DNA of 64,000 nt, from the NCBI GenBank assembly GCA_019749945.1, contig JAIEPF010000007.1, positions 186,001 to 250,000 of the forward strand, in the 5' to 3' direction. Position 1 is the stretch's first letter. Every line of letters begins with the position of its first letter. The translations under genes and the position numbers were made by a program. The notes below the pieces were generated by a model. The model was not told the DNA's origin. It did not search any database and was given only the letters and a program-made list of their open reading frames with translations. Shown here in pieces: positions 29,868-37,815 of the stretch. Source of the stretch: Burkholderiales bacterium. Its GTDB lineage: Bacteria; Pseudomonadota; Gammaproteobacteria; Burkholderiales; SG8-41.

Positions 29868-30076
29868 CAGAAGTGCGCAGCACTGCGCATCCGGTACCAG
29901 ATGCGCAGCGTGCGAAATCCCGGGCAACCGTCCGGGTATCGCCTGTCAAGGCGGCAGCCGCAAGCTGCAGCCGGCGCAAATCCGGAGTGGTGCAATGCCA
30001 TTCATCAAAGGACGCCGCTCTATGGTGGCGCCGTGCCGGGCAACCGGCCAACAAAGCCCCGCTTCTGCGGGGCTTT
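29868..30076 (+). ncRNA. Candidate structured small RNA, about 210 bases
   Basis: This 490-base gap between clpB and the GGDEF-EAL gene has no protein-like frame, but it reads as a transcript unit: a promoter, a run of hairpins, and a perfect intrinsic terminator stem. Hairpins seen by eye: CTGCGCAT (29882-29889) with ATGCGCAG (29900-29907), extended by CGCA/TGCG; CCCGG/CCGGG around GCAACCGT near 29919-29936; GCAGC/GCTGC near 29953-29967; GCCGG-GCAA-CCGGC with a GNRA tetraloop at 30035-30048. CCGGGCAACCG occurs twice. It does not match 6S RNA, 4.5S RNA, tmRNA or the GEMM c-di-GMP riboswitch as I remember them. It could be a free small RNA or a long leader of the downstream gene. Confidence 0.5.
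30053..30076 (+). terminator. Intrinsic terminator-like hairpin
   Basis: AAAGCCCCGC, loop TTCT, GCGGGGCTTT: a perfect 10-base-pair GC-rich stem. The following run is only TTT then CC, so termination may be moderate. It stands 166 bases before the GGDEF-EAL start and closes the candidate small RNA. Confidence 0.75.
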
Positions 30077-30242
30077 CCATGTCCGCATTGTTTTCGGGTC
30101 TGACCGCACTGCCGGAGAGCGGGCGCACTGTCGCGGTGCGTCGAGTGCGCCAGAGCCTGGTTTTTCGCGCAAAATGCCCCGGTTTTACGTAGTATTCCGG
30201 GGAAATTTGGGAACGATAGTTGCTAACTGTTGATGCGGCACC

Positions 30243-32417
30243 ATGAACTCCAACGATAACCCCGCCTTGCTGCTGCAGTCGCTCCGTATACAGGAAGCAG
30301 AGCTGACCCGCGCGCGCGAAGTGCTGCGTGAAAAAGAGCGCATGCTCACGACGCTGATGAGCAACCTGGAAGGCATGGTTTACCGCTGCCGCGACGACGA
30401 ATTCTGGACCATGGAGTTTGTCAGTGACGGATGCCGGACGCTGACGGGTTATCGAGCCGAAGAGCTGATCGGCAATGGCCGCATTTCATACGAAACCATC
30501 ACCCATCCGGAAGACCGGCTTTGGGTGCGCGCCGCGATCCGCGGCGCACTGCAAGAACGCCGCCGGTTTTTTGTCGAGTATCGCATCGTTACCGCGGATG
30601 GCGTGGTCAAGTGGGTGTGGGAAACCGGCGTCGGCATTTATGCACCTGATGACAGGCTGGCCGCGATCGAAGGTTTTGTGCAGGATGTTTCCCGCAACAA
30701 AGCCGCCGAACATGCGCTGCGGCAGGCCGAGGAGCGTTATCGCGGCATTTTTGAAAATGCGGTGGAAGGCATCTTCCAGACTACGGCCGATGGCCAGTAT
30801 CTGCGCGCCAATCCCGCACTGGCCCGCATCTACGGCTACGACTCTCCGGCGGACCTGATGGCCAATCTCAGTAATATCGGCGGCCAGCTGTATGTCAATC
30901 CTGCGCAGCGCGGCGAGTTCGTGCGGCAGATGCAGGAGCACGGAGCGGTCAAGAACTTCGTGTCGGAGGTGCGCCGCCGCGACGGCAGCGTGATCTGGAT
31001 CACGGAAAACGGGCGCGCTGTCAGGGATGAGGACGGCAAGCTGCTGTATTACGAAGGCACGGTGGAAGACATCACCGAAAACCGGCGTTACCAGCAGCGC
31101 CTCGAACATCAGGCCACACACGATGCGCTGACTGCGCTGCCCAACCGGTCGCTGCTCAGCGATCGCCTGCGGCAGGCCGTGGCTTACGCAAAACGCTACA
31201 ACCAGATTGTCGCGGTGGTGTTCATCGATCTCGACAACTTCAAGCTGATCAACGACAGCCTCGGCCATGAAACCGGGGACAATCTGCTCAAAGCCATGTC
31301 GGAGCGCATGTGTGAAAACGTGCGCGGCAGCGATACCGTGGCCCGGCTCTCCGGGGACGAGTTCGTGATTCTGCTGCGCAACGAAAAAGCCGCCGATGAC
31401 GTCACCGGAACGGTTCACCGCATCATCCGGGCCATCTGCCGGCCGTGGCGCGACCAGAACCAGGAAATCGTGGTCACCTGCAGCGCCGGCATCAGCCTGT
31501 ATCCGCGCGACGGTGAAGACTCCGCGACCCTGCTCAAATACGCCGATGCGGCGATGTACCGGGCCAAGGAGCTGGGGCGCAACCAGATCCAGTTTTTCAC
31601 CTCCGAAATGAACGCTGCGGTACGGCAGCGCCTTGATTTGCAGACGCGCCTGCACCGCGCGCTGGAGCAGGGCGAATTTGTGCTGCATTACCAGCCGAAA
31701 ATGGATCTGGCCACCCGCACGGTCATCGGCATGGAGGCCTTGCTGCGCTGGTTGCCGCCGGACGAACAGATGATCGGCCCTGATGTGTTCATTCCCCTGG
31801 CCGAGGAGAGCGGTTTTATCGTGCCGCTGGGGGAGTGGGTGCTGCGCGAGGCCTGTCGTTACACGCGGCAGCTGCATGATGCCGGATTCGGCCGCTTGCA
31901 GGTCGCGGTCAATATTTCTGCGCGGCAGTTCCATCAGCGTGACCTGACCCACAGGATCCGGGCGGTGCTGGAAGAAAGCGGGCTGGAGCCCGAATTCCTG
32001 CAGCTCGAACTGACCGAGAGCCTGGTCATGCACGATGCCGAACATTTTGTCGCCACGCTGGAGGCCCTCGACCGGTTGGGTGTGCAACTGGCCGTTGACG
32101 ATTTCGGCACCGGTTATTCCAACCTGGCTTACCTCAAACGCTTTCCCGTCAGCCGCCTGAAGGTGGATCGTGCTTTTGTCCGCGACATCATCTCCGACCC
32201 CGATGATGCCACCATCGTCAAAGCCGTGATCTCACTGGCGCACAGCCTCGGACTGGGCGTGGTTGCCGAAGGTGTGGAGACCGCCGAACAGCTGGATTTC
32301 CTGGCGGCCAACAACTGCGACGAAATACAGGGTTACCTCATCAGCCGGCCGGTGCCGCCGGAGCAGTTTGAATTGTTTTTGCGCGACACACTCAAGCCAC
32401 CGCTGGCCGCGGCCTAG
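30243..32417 (+). CDS. PAS-PAS-GGDEF-EAL cyclic-di-GMP turnover protein
   Basis: A 724-residue cytoplasmic protein. A short N-terminal coiled coil (about 10-38) precedes two PAS domains (about 40-155 and 160-280; the second starts RYRGIFENAVEGIFQTTADG). The GGDEF domain has the signature S-G-D-E-F near 370 with an upstream RxxD inhibitory site (RGSD, five residues before), so cyclase activity with product inhibition is possible. The EAL domain has E-A-L-L near 497, DDFGTGYSNLAYL, KVDRAF and VAEGVET, so phosphodiesterase activity is likely. No membrane segment is present. The 3' end overlaps the OsmC-fusion gene by 4 bases. The candidate small RNA lies just upstream. Confidence 0.94.
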   Translation: MNSNDNPALLLQSLRIQEAELTRAREVLREKERMLTTLMSNLEGMVYRCRDDEFWTMEFVSDGCRTLTGYRAEELIGNGRISYETITHPEDRLWVRAAIRGALQERRRFFVEYRIVTADGVVKWVWETGVGIYAPDDRLAAIEGFVQDVSRNKAAEHALRQAEERYRGIFENAVEGIFQTTADGQYLRANPALARIYGYDSPADLMANLSNIGGQLYVNPAQRGEFVRQMQEHGAVKNFVSEVRRRDGSVIWITENGRAVRDEDGKLLYYEGTVEDITENRRYQQRLEHQATHDALTALPNRSLLSDRLRQAVAYAKRYNQIVAVVFIDLDNFKLINDSLGHETGDNLLKAMSERMCENVRGSDTVARLSGDEFVILLRNEKAADDVTGTVHRIIRAICRPWRDQNQEIVVTCSAGISLYPRDGEDSATLLKYADAAMYRAKELGRNQIQFFTSEMNAAVRQRLDLQTRLHRALEQGEFVLHYQPKMDLATRTVIGMEALLRWLPPDEQMIGPDVFIPLAEESGFIVPLGEWVLREACRYTRQLHDAGFGRLQVAVNISARQFHQRDLTHRIRAVLEESGLEPEFLQLELTESLVMHDAEHFVATLEALDRLGVQLAVDDFGTGYSNLAYLKRFPVSRLKVDRAFVRDIISDPDDATIVKAVISLAHSLGLGVVAEGVETAEQLDFLAANNCDEIQGYLISRPVPPEQFELFLRDTLKPPLAAA

Positions 32418-33631
32418 AGCAGCCTGGTTTTGACCAGCACCTCCGAATGCAGGGTGCGGTGCACCGGGCATTTGTCGGCGATTTCCATCAGTCGTGCGCG
32501 CTGGGCGTCATCCAGATTGCCGGTGATGCTGATTTCCCGTTCAATGCGGTCAATCTTTCCTTCCCGGGTTTCGCATTCGGCGCAATCCGCGGCGTGTATC
32601 TTGTCATGCCGCAGTCGCACCATGACCCGCTCCAGCGGCCATTTTTTCTGCCCGGCATACATGCGCAGTGTCATCGACGTGCAGGCGCCGAGGCTGGCCA
32701 GCAGCAGGTCGTAGGGTGAAAAACCAGAATCATCGCCGCCGACCGCGGCCGGCTCATCCGCGCGCAGATGATGCGCGCCCGCGGTGATGTCCTGGGTAAA
32801 ACGGCCGTCGCGGGTTTCGGTGACGGTAACCTCACCCGGTGCGGCAATGGGCGCCGGAGCGGCGCGCGGGCCGACATAACGGCTGGCCCAGGCGGCGATC
32901 ACTGCCGCGACGTAGGCGGCGTCTGCCTTGGCCGTCAGCAGATGATCCGCCGTGTCGAGTGATACAAAACTTTTGGGGTGTTTGGCCGCGGCATAAATAC
33001 GTGCCGCGTTTTCGATGTCGACCGTGGTATCGCGCGGGGAGTGGAATACCAGCAGCGCCTTGCGCAGGTGAGCGATGCGTTCGCCGTTGCCGTTCGCGGC
33101 CAGGTCATCGAGGAATTGTTTGCGGATGCGGAATTTGCGGCCGGCCAGCGTGACTTCGGCCTCGCCATGGTCGGCGATTTCCGAGGTTGCCGGGCCGAGC
33201 AGGTGCTGGACATGACCGGGATCGAAAGGCGCGCCGATGGTGGACACGGCGACGGTTTCGGCGATTTCACCGGCCGCAGCCAGCACTGCCGCACCGCCGA
33301 GACTGTGGCCGATCAGCACCCGCGGTGCCTGATGATGTTCGCGCAACCATGCGGCTGCCGCCACCAGGTCGGCGACATTGGATGAGAAATTGGTATTGGC
33401 GAAATCGCCGGCGCTGCCGCCGAGGCCGGTGAAATCAAAACGCAGCACGCCGAAGCCGTGTTCGACCAGGGCCGTGCTGATACGGGCCGCGGCTAGTGTG
33501 TCTTTGGAGCAGGTGAAACAGTGTGCAAACAGGGCATAGGCAAGGGGCGTTGCTGCCGGCAGATCAAGGCGGGCAGCCAGCGGGGTGCCGAAAGCACCGG
33601 GGAAATGAATCTGATTGGCCTGCGTGGTCAT
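32414..33631 (-). CDS. Alpha/beta hydrolase - OsmC fusion protein
   Basis: A 405-residue bifunctional protein. Residues about 1-255 form an alpha/beta hydrolase with nucleophile elbow GHSLGG and a late His in LDTADHLL. Residues about 270-405 form an OsmC-like peroxidase domain with two cysteines in [12 protein letters not shown] and DKCPVHRTL. This fusion is a known family in proteobacteria; the OsmC half probably reduces organic hydroperoxides, and the hydrolase substrate is unknown. The ATG at 33631 has AGGGAGA ahead; a longer frame to 33766 is unlike the family. It converges with the GGDEF-EAL gene. Confidence 0.93.
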   Translation of the reverse strand: MTTQANQIHFPGAFGTPLAARLDLPAATPLAYALFAHCFTCSKDTLAAARISTALVEHGFGVLRFDFTGLGGSAGDFANTNFSSNVADLVAAAAWLREHHQAPRVLIGHSLGGAAVLAAAGEIAETVAVSTIGAPFDPGHVQHLLGPATSEIADHGEAEVTLAGRKFRIRKQFLDDLAANGNGERIAHLRKALLVFHSPRDTTVDIENAARIYAAAKHPKSFVSLDTADHLLTAKADAAYVAAVIAAWASRYVGPRAAPAPIAAPGEVTVTETRDGRFTQDITAGAHHLRADEPAAVGGDDSGFSPYDLLLASLGACTSMTLRMYAGQKKWPLERVMVRLRHDKIHAADCAECETREGKIDRIEREISITGNLDDAQRARLMEIADKCPVHRTLHSEVLVKTRLL

Positions 33632-33756
33632 GAACGAATCTCCCTGTCTGGCGGTCTGTCTGCGTGACCGAGGTGACGACCTGCCCGGTGTGCGCCGGGT
33701 ATGCAATGGTATTATTCCGGATTGCTGATCAGCTGATATATAAAGGAGAAAATCAA

Positions 33757-34740
33757 TTGAAATCAAAGGCTTGTAAAAACCAGGCCGCGTTCCTGCTGGC
33801 AGCGCTGCTCGCTGCCTTTGCCGTGCCGGTCGCGGCCCAAAACTATCCGGCGAAACCGGTGCGCATGATCATCCCGTTTTCCGCCGGCGGAGCCGCCGAT
33901 GTGCCCGGTCGCATTGTCACGCAGAAACTGGGCGAAATGTTCCGCCAGCAGGTGGTTGTCGAAAACCGTCCCGGCGCCGGCTCCACGATCGGGGCCGATG
34001 TCGCCGCCAAGTCTGCGCCGGACGGCTACACGCTGTTCATGATCAGCAATACGCATTTTGTCAGCGCGGCGCTGTATAAAAAACTGCCTTATGATTCACT
34101 GCATGATTTCACCCCGATCACCCAGATCACCAGCGCGCCCAATGTGCTGGTGGTGCATCCTTCGCTGCCGGCGAAGTCGGTGAAGGAACTGATCGCACTG
34201 GCCAAAGCCAGGCCCGGCCAGATTGATTACGCGTCCTCGGGCAACGGCAGCACCCAGCATCTGACCGGCGCGCTGTTTGCCAGCATGGCCGGCATCAAGA
34301 TGACGCACATCCCGTACCGCGGCAGCGGTCCGGTGACGGCCGATCTGCTGGGAGGTCAGGTGCAGGTGGCGTTCCCCGGCATCGCCGGCATGCTGCCGCA
34401 TATCAAAACCGGCAGGCTGCGCGCCCTCGGTGTCACGGGCGGCAAACGTTCGCCGGAATTGCCCAATGTGCCGACGATCGCCGAAGCCGGCGTCAAAGGT
34501 TACGAGATGGTGGCCTGGTTCGGCGTGGCGGGACCGAAGGGTCTGCCGCGGGACATCCAGATCAAACTTCATGGTGATCTGCTGCGTGTGCTGAAGGCGC
34601 CGGAAATGGCCGGCAGCCTGCAGGCCGTAGGCCAGGAGCCGGCATGGCAGGATACGCCGGAGAAATTCCTCGACTTCATGAAGGTCGAGGCGGCCAAGTG
34701 GGAAAAAGTCGTCAAGGCGAGCGGCGCGGAAGTCAACTGA
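33757..34740 (+). CDS. Tripartite tricarboxylate transporter receptor (Bug/TctC family), first of a tandem pair
   Basis: A 327-residue periplasmic binding protein. A TTG start at 33757 is chosen because AAGGAG sits 8 bases ahead; no ATG is near. A signal peptide (FLLAALLAAFAVPVAAQ) ends before NYPAKPVRMIIPFSAGG. Family blocks follow: VVENRPGAGSTIGADVAAKSAPDGYTL, ITSAPNVLVVHPSLPAKSVKEL, IPYRGSGPVTADLLGGQVQVAF and LPNVPTIAEAG. Bug proteins bind carboxylates or related small molecules. No tctA/tctB membrane genes are nearby. It is closely similar to the next gene even at DNA level. Confidence 0.93.
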   Translation: MKSKACKNQAAFLLAALLAAFAVPVAAQNYPAKPVRMIIPFSAGGAADVPGRIVTQKLGEMFRQQVVVENRPGAGSTIGADVAAKSAPDGYTLFMISNTHFVSAALYKKLPYDSLHDFTPITQITSAPNVLVVHPSLPAKSVKELIALAKARPGQIDYASSGNGSTQHLTGALFASMAGIKMTHIPYRGSGPVTADLLGGQVQVAFPGIAGMLPHIKTGRLRALGVTGGKRSPELPNVPTIAEAGVKGYEMVAWFGVAGPKGLPRDIQIKLHGDLLRVLKAPEMAGSLQAVGQEPAWQDTPEKFLDFMKVEAAKWEKVVKASGAEVN

Positions 34741-34770
34741 TCCCGCACCGCAGCATCGCTGTCGGGCAGC

Positions 34771-34799
34771 AAACGCCGCATGACTGCGGCGTTTTTTTT
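34771..34799 (+). terminator. Intrinsic terminator after the first receptor gene
   Basis: AACGCCGCA, loop TGAC, TGCGGCGTT, followed by a run of six more T. It separates the two receptor genes, so the second needs its own promoter. Confidence 0.9.
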
Positions 34800-34865
34800 G
34801 GCGCCTCGCCGCCAAATTGTTACCATTCCAGTCGAAGTTCAAATAACTATATATCGGAGGAGATG

Positions 34866-35834
34866 ATGAACAAGGTGTTCGCAGGAACTGCCGCGATTGC
34901 GGCCCTGGCAGTCACGCTGGTTTCGCCGGCTGCCGCACAAAGTTATCCGGAGCGCCCGGTGCGGATGATCATTCCGTTCGCGGCGGGTGGAGCGACGGAC
35001 GTCCCCACCCGGCTGGCTTCAGCCAGGCTCGCGGAACGTCTGGGACAGCAGTTTGTGGTGGATAACCGGCCGGGCCAGGGTGGCGCGCTGGGCACTGCTG
35101 TGGCGGCCAAGGCGGAGCCGGATGGCTACACGATCCTGCAGGTTGCCACACCCTTCGTGGTCAGCCCGCATGTCTACAGCAAGCTGTCGTACGACCCGCT
35201 GAAGGATTTTGTGCCGGTCACGCAGTTCGGATCAGCGCCGAACGTGCTGGTGGTGCATCCCTCGCTGCCGGCAAAATCGGTGAAGGAACTGATCGCACTG
35301 GCCAAAAGCCAGCCGGGCAAACTTGACTGGGCCTCCTCCGGTACCGGAGGCGGCCAGCACCTGTTCGGTGAGCTGTTCATGGCAATGGCGGATATCAAGA
35401 TCACCCATATTTCGTATAAAGGCAGCGGCGCAGCGGCAGCAGACCTGTTGGGCGGGCAGGTGAAAATCGGTTTTCCGGGCATTGCCATCGCCCTGCAGCA
35501 CCACAAGACGGGCCGCCTGCTGGCACTGGCGGTAACAACCGCCCAGCGCTCGCAGCAGATGCCGGAGGTGCCCAGCATTGCCGAAGCGGGTGTGCCGGGT
35601 TACGAGGCTACCTTCTGGATGGGTATGGCAGTGCCGAAAGGCACACCAAAAAATATCATCGACAAACTGCACCGGGAAACCACGGCGCTGCTCAAATCGC
35701 CGGAACTGGTGGAGGGATTCAGGCGTGCCGGTACCGACACCGCGCCGTCCAATCCGGAACAATTCAGAAAGTTCATCCAGTCCGAATACGAGAAATGGGG
35801 AAAAGTCGTGCGCGCCGTGGGCATCAAGGCCTGA
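34866..35834 (+). CDS. Tripartite tricarboxylate transporter receptor (Bug/TctC family), second of a tandem pair
   Basis: A 322-residue periplasmic binding protein: signal peptide (ATG at 34866, KVFAGTAAIAALAVTLVSPAAAQ), then SYPERPVRMIIPFAAGGATDVP. Two ATG codons lie together; GGAGG ends 5 bases before the second. It shares long stretches with its upstream neighbour, including PNVLVVHPSLPAKSVKELIALAK, and the DNA of that segment is nearly identical, which points to a fairly recent tandem duplication. The ligand is unknown. It is an orphan receptor without TctA/TctB and ends at a strong two-way terminator. Confidence 0.93.
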   Translation: MNKVFAGTAAIAALAVTLVSPAAAQSYPERPVRMIIPFAAGGATDVPTRLASARLAERLGQQFVVDNRPGQGGALGTAVAAKAEPDGYTILQVATPFVVSPHVYSKLSYDPLKDFVPVTQFGSAPNVLVVHPSLPAKSVKELIALAKSQPGKLDWASSGTGGGQHLFGELFMAMADIKITHISYKGSGAAAADLLGGQVKIGFPGIAIALQHHKTGRLLALAVTTAQRSQQMPEVPSIAEAGVPGYEATFWMGMAVPKGTPKNIIDKLHRETTALLKSPELVEGFRRAGTDTAPSNPEQFRKFIQSEYEKWGKVVRAVGIKA

Positions 35835-35849
35835 AGCGGCTTGCCGCAA

Positions 35850-35880
35850 TAAAAACGCCGCCGGCAGGGCGGCGTTTTTA
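35850..35880. terminator. Bidirectional intrinsic terminator
   Basis: TAAAAACGCCGCC (35850-35862) pairs perfectly with GGCGGCGTTTTTA (35868-35880) around a 5-base loop, giving T-runs on both strands. It serves the convergent receptor and TauD-type genes. Confidence 0.92.
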
Positions 35881-35899
35881 TTGGTTGCCGGTACAGGGT

Positions 35900-36781
35900 T
35901 CAGGCCGCGCTGCGCTCCGGCCACATCGCCGCCAGGCCGTCGGCGTCGGTGGCCGATACCGTGGTGCGGATCATGTAACGCGGCTGGTCCATCGGCCAGG
36001 GCCGGCCGCGGTGCATCGTCGCGCGGTTGTCCCACATGATGACGTCGCCGGGCTGCCAGCGGTGCTGGTAGATGTGCTCGGGCCGGGTGGCAAAGGCCGT
36101 CAGTTCATCAATCAGGCGCAGCGCTTCGCCGCGCTCCATGCCGTCGATGCCGCAGGTGTGTGAAGCGATGTACAGCGCGTCGCGGCCGTTGACCGGATTG
36201 CGCCAGCGCATGCGCCAGCAGACTGCCGGCATGGTCGAGCGTTCGCGTTCGGATGCCAGGTGCGGCGCGATTTTGCCGCGGGAATGCGCGTAGTCATGCC
36301 AGGCGTATGCGTTGTCGAGTTTTTTGCGCATGGCCTCGGGCAGCCGCTCCCAGGCCAGGCGCATCGATGTGAATTCGGTTTCACCGCCGCTGGTCGCCAC
36401 GGTGCGGCCGGATAATATGGAGGTCAGAGCCGGCGGGATCTTGAAACAGCTGTCGGTATGCCACAGCTGGTTGGCCCTGGCGCGCAATTCCTCCTTGTGG
36501 CCGGGCGGCACCAGCGTGCCGTCGGGTTCGACGTTGGTCAGGATGCTGAACGGCGTGCCTTCGCCGCGCGACGCGGCCTTGGCAATTTCCAGAGGGCCGA
36601 ATTTGCGCGAAAACGCCATCTGCAGTTCGTCGGTGATCTCCTGCCGGCGGAACAGCAGCACCGAATGTTCTTCAAAGGCGGCGCGCACGGCGGCATAGAT
36701 CGCATCGCTGCCTGCGACATCAGCCATGCCTGCGCCGCGCACTTCGGCGGCGAATCCCGGACCCAGTGGTATCACTTCCAT
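35900..36781 (-). CDS. TauD/TfdA family Fe(II)/2-oxoglutarate dioxygenase
   Basis: A 293-residue non-heme iron oxygenase. The HxD iron motif is in QLWHTDSCFKIPP, the distal His in WDNRATMHRGRPW, and the 2-oxoglutarate arginine in PRYMIRTTVS, so it should be active. Family members hydroxylate and cleave taurine, 2,4-D and similar compounds; the substrate here cannot be read from sequence. The ATG at 36781 is used because TTGGAGGAAACGCCG precedes it with a GGAGGA site. It lies among orphan carboxylate receptors and a thioesterase, which suggests catabolism of an imported acid. Confidence 0.93.
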   Translation of the reverse strand: MEVIPLGPGFAAEVRGAGMADVAGSDAIYAAVRAAFEEHSVLLFRRQEITDELQMAFSRKFGPLEIAKAASRGEGTPFSILTNVEPDGTLVPPGHKEELRARANQLWHTDSCFKIPPALTSILSGRTVATSGGETEFTSMRLAWERLPEAMRKKLDNAYAWHDYAHSRGKIAPHLASERERSTMPAVCWRMRWRNPVNGRDALYIASHTCGIDGMERGEALRLIDELTAFATRPEHIYQHRWQPGDVIMWDNRATMHRGRPWPMDQPRYMIRTTVSATDADGLAAMWPERSAA

Positions 36782-36809
36782 CGGCGTTTCCTCCAAAGAC
36801 GATGCGCGG

Positions 36810-37256
36810 TCAGGCGCTATCGGGAGATTCTACGCCCTGACGCATCGTAAATTCGGCGGGAGTCACGATATGGAACGGCAGCGGTGGGCGGCGCTGCGCC
36901 ATTGCGAGCAGCGCCTGATCCTTGCTCAGCAGGTAATGGGTGTTGCTGCCTGCCGCCAATTCAAGAAATTTCTGGTCGTCGGGATCTGCACATGCGGGCA
37001 AAGTGATGGCGCAGGGGACTTCCACCTTGCGCGCAATACTCCGGCATGCGGCCATGCAGGCGGCCTGGCGACCTGCATCCAGCGTCCATTTCTGCAACGG
37101 ATAAGCCAGTACGCGCAGCAACTCGGCCGCGCAATCGGCATTGATGACGATTTCAGCGTCGCCGGCGGCAACCACCGCCTGCAGCGGCCTGATGCCGGGA
37201 TCATCAAACACCAGCCAGTCGAGCCAGACGTTGGTGTCCAGTACCAGCCGCAGCAT
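36810..37256 (-). CDS. PIN-domain protein, putative toxin-like nuclease
   Basis: A 148-residue PIN-fold protein. The first acidic residue is in LVLDTNVWLDWLVFDDP, Glu in DCAAELLRVLAYP and the last Asp pair in ACADPDDQKFLELA, so the metal site looks complete. It belongs to the group annotated as PIN-family toxin component (COG1569 type). No antitoxin-sized gene adjoins it: upstream is a thioesterase whose stop overlaps a possible GTG start at 37262. The ATG at 37256 gives the usual family N-terminus. RNA cleavage is plausible; a toxin role is not shown by the context. Confidence 0.85.
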   Translation of the reverse strand: MLRLVLDTNVWLDWLVFDDPGIRPLQAVVAAGDAEIVINADCAAELLRVLAYPLQKWTLDAGRQAACMAACRSIARKVEVPCAITLPACADPDDQKFLELAAGSNTHYLLSKDQALLAMAQRRPPLPFHIVTPAEFTMRQGVESPDSA

Positions 37257-37258
37257 GA

Positions 37259-37699
37259 TCACCCGGCCCTGGCGGCGGTCGGCTGCAGCGATTTCCAGGT
37301 CGAGGTCGCGCAGGCAATCATTTCACCCTGTTCATCCACCAGTTCCGCGCGCAGGAATGAAATGCTGCGACCGTGGCGGATGAAGCGCGCGGTGCAGCTC
37401 AGCCGGCCGGCCTTGGCGGCTTTCAGGTACTGCACCTTCATCTCGAGCGTGGCGCCGGCACCGCTGGTCCGCTGCAGCAGATGGCCCATCGAAATATCAA
37501 GTACAAAAGCACTGATGCCCCCGTGCAAACCGCCCTGCGGGTTGTGCATGAAATCCTTCAGGTCGAAGTCGATGCGGCATTCGTCCGGGGTATAGCTGAG
37601 TTCAAGGCCGAACAGACGTGCGAGAAAAAACTTGCCGAAGTCCTGCTCGTAAGTGGCCAGGGCCTGCTCAAAGGCCTGGCGTGCTGCAGATTCATCCAT
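37259..37699 (-). CDS. PaaI-type hotdog-fold thioesterase
   Basis: A 146-residue hotdog thioesterase. The active-site loop is NPQGGLHGGISAFVLDISMGHLL, with the strand pair TLEMKVQYLKAAKAGRLSCTARFIRHGRSISFLRAELVDE (landmarks at about residues 83-122). Family members cleave aryl- or medium-chain acyl-CoA esters. It is followed directly by the PIN gene (stop and start within a few bases), so the two are co-transcribed. No CoA ligase is adjacent. Confidence 0.9.
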   Translation of the reverse strand: MDESAARQAFEQALATYEQDFGKFFLARLFGLELSYTPDECRIDFDLKDFMHNPQGGLHGGISAFVLDISMGHLLQRTSGAGATLEMKVQYLKAAKAGRLSCTARFIRHGRSISFLRAELVDEQGEMIACATSTWKSLQPTAARAG

Positions 37700-37815
37700 G
37701 GGTCATCACATCCAGTCGGGGTTTGCGAAAGGCGCAATGCTAACACCGCGGGCCTTTGTTATATTGGCCGCGGTTGCTTCATCCCATAAATTCAAACAGC
37801 CGGGAGGGGACTGGA

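Noticed and set aside
29868..30076. c-di-GMP (GEMM) riboswitch, 6S RNA, 4.5S RNA or tmRNA
   Set aside because: The conserved core sequences of these families that I can recall are not found in the block.
29833..30192. 119-codon frame over the small-RNA candidate
   Set aside because: Low-complexity Arg/Ala/Gly sequence, no ribosome-binding site, and the intrinsic terminator lies inside it.
36810..37699. Toxin-antitoxin module from the PIN gene and its neighbour
   Set aside because: The neighbour has a complete hotdog thioesterase sequence, not an antitoxin.
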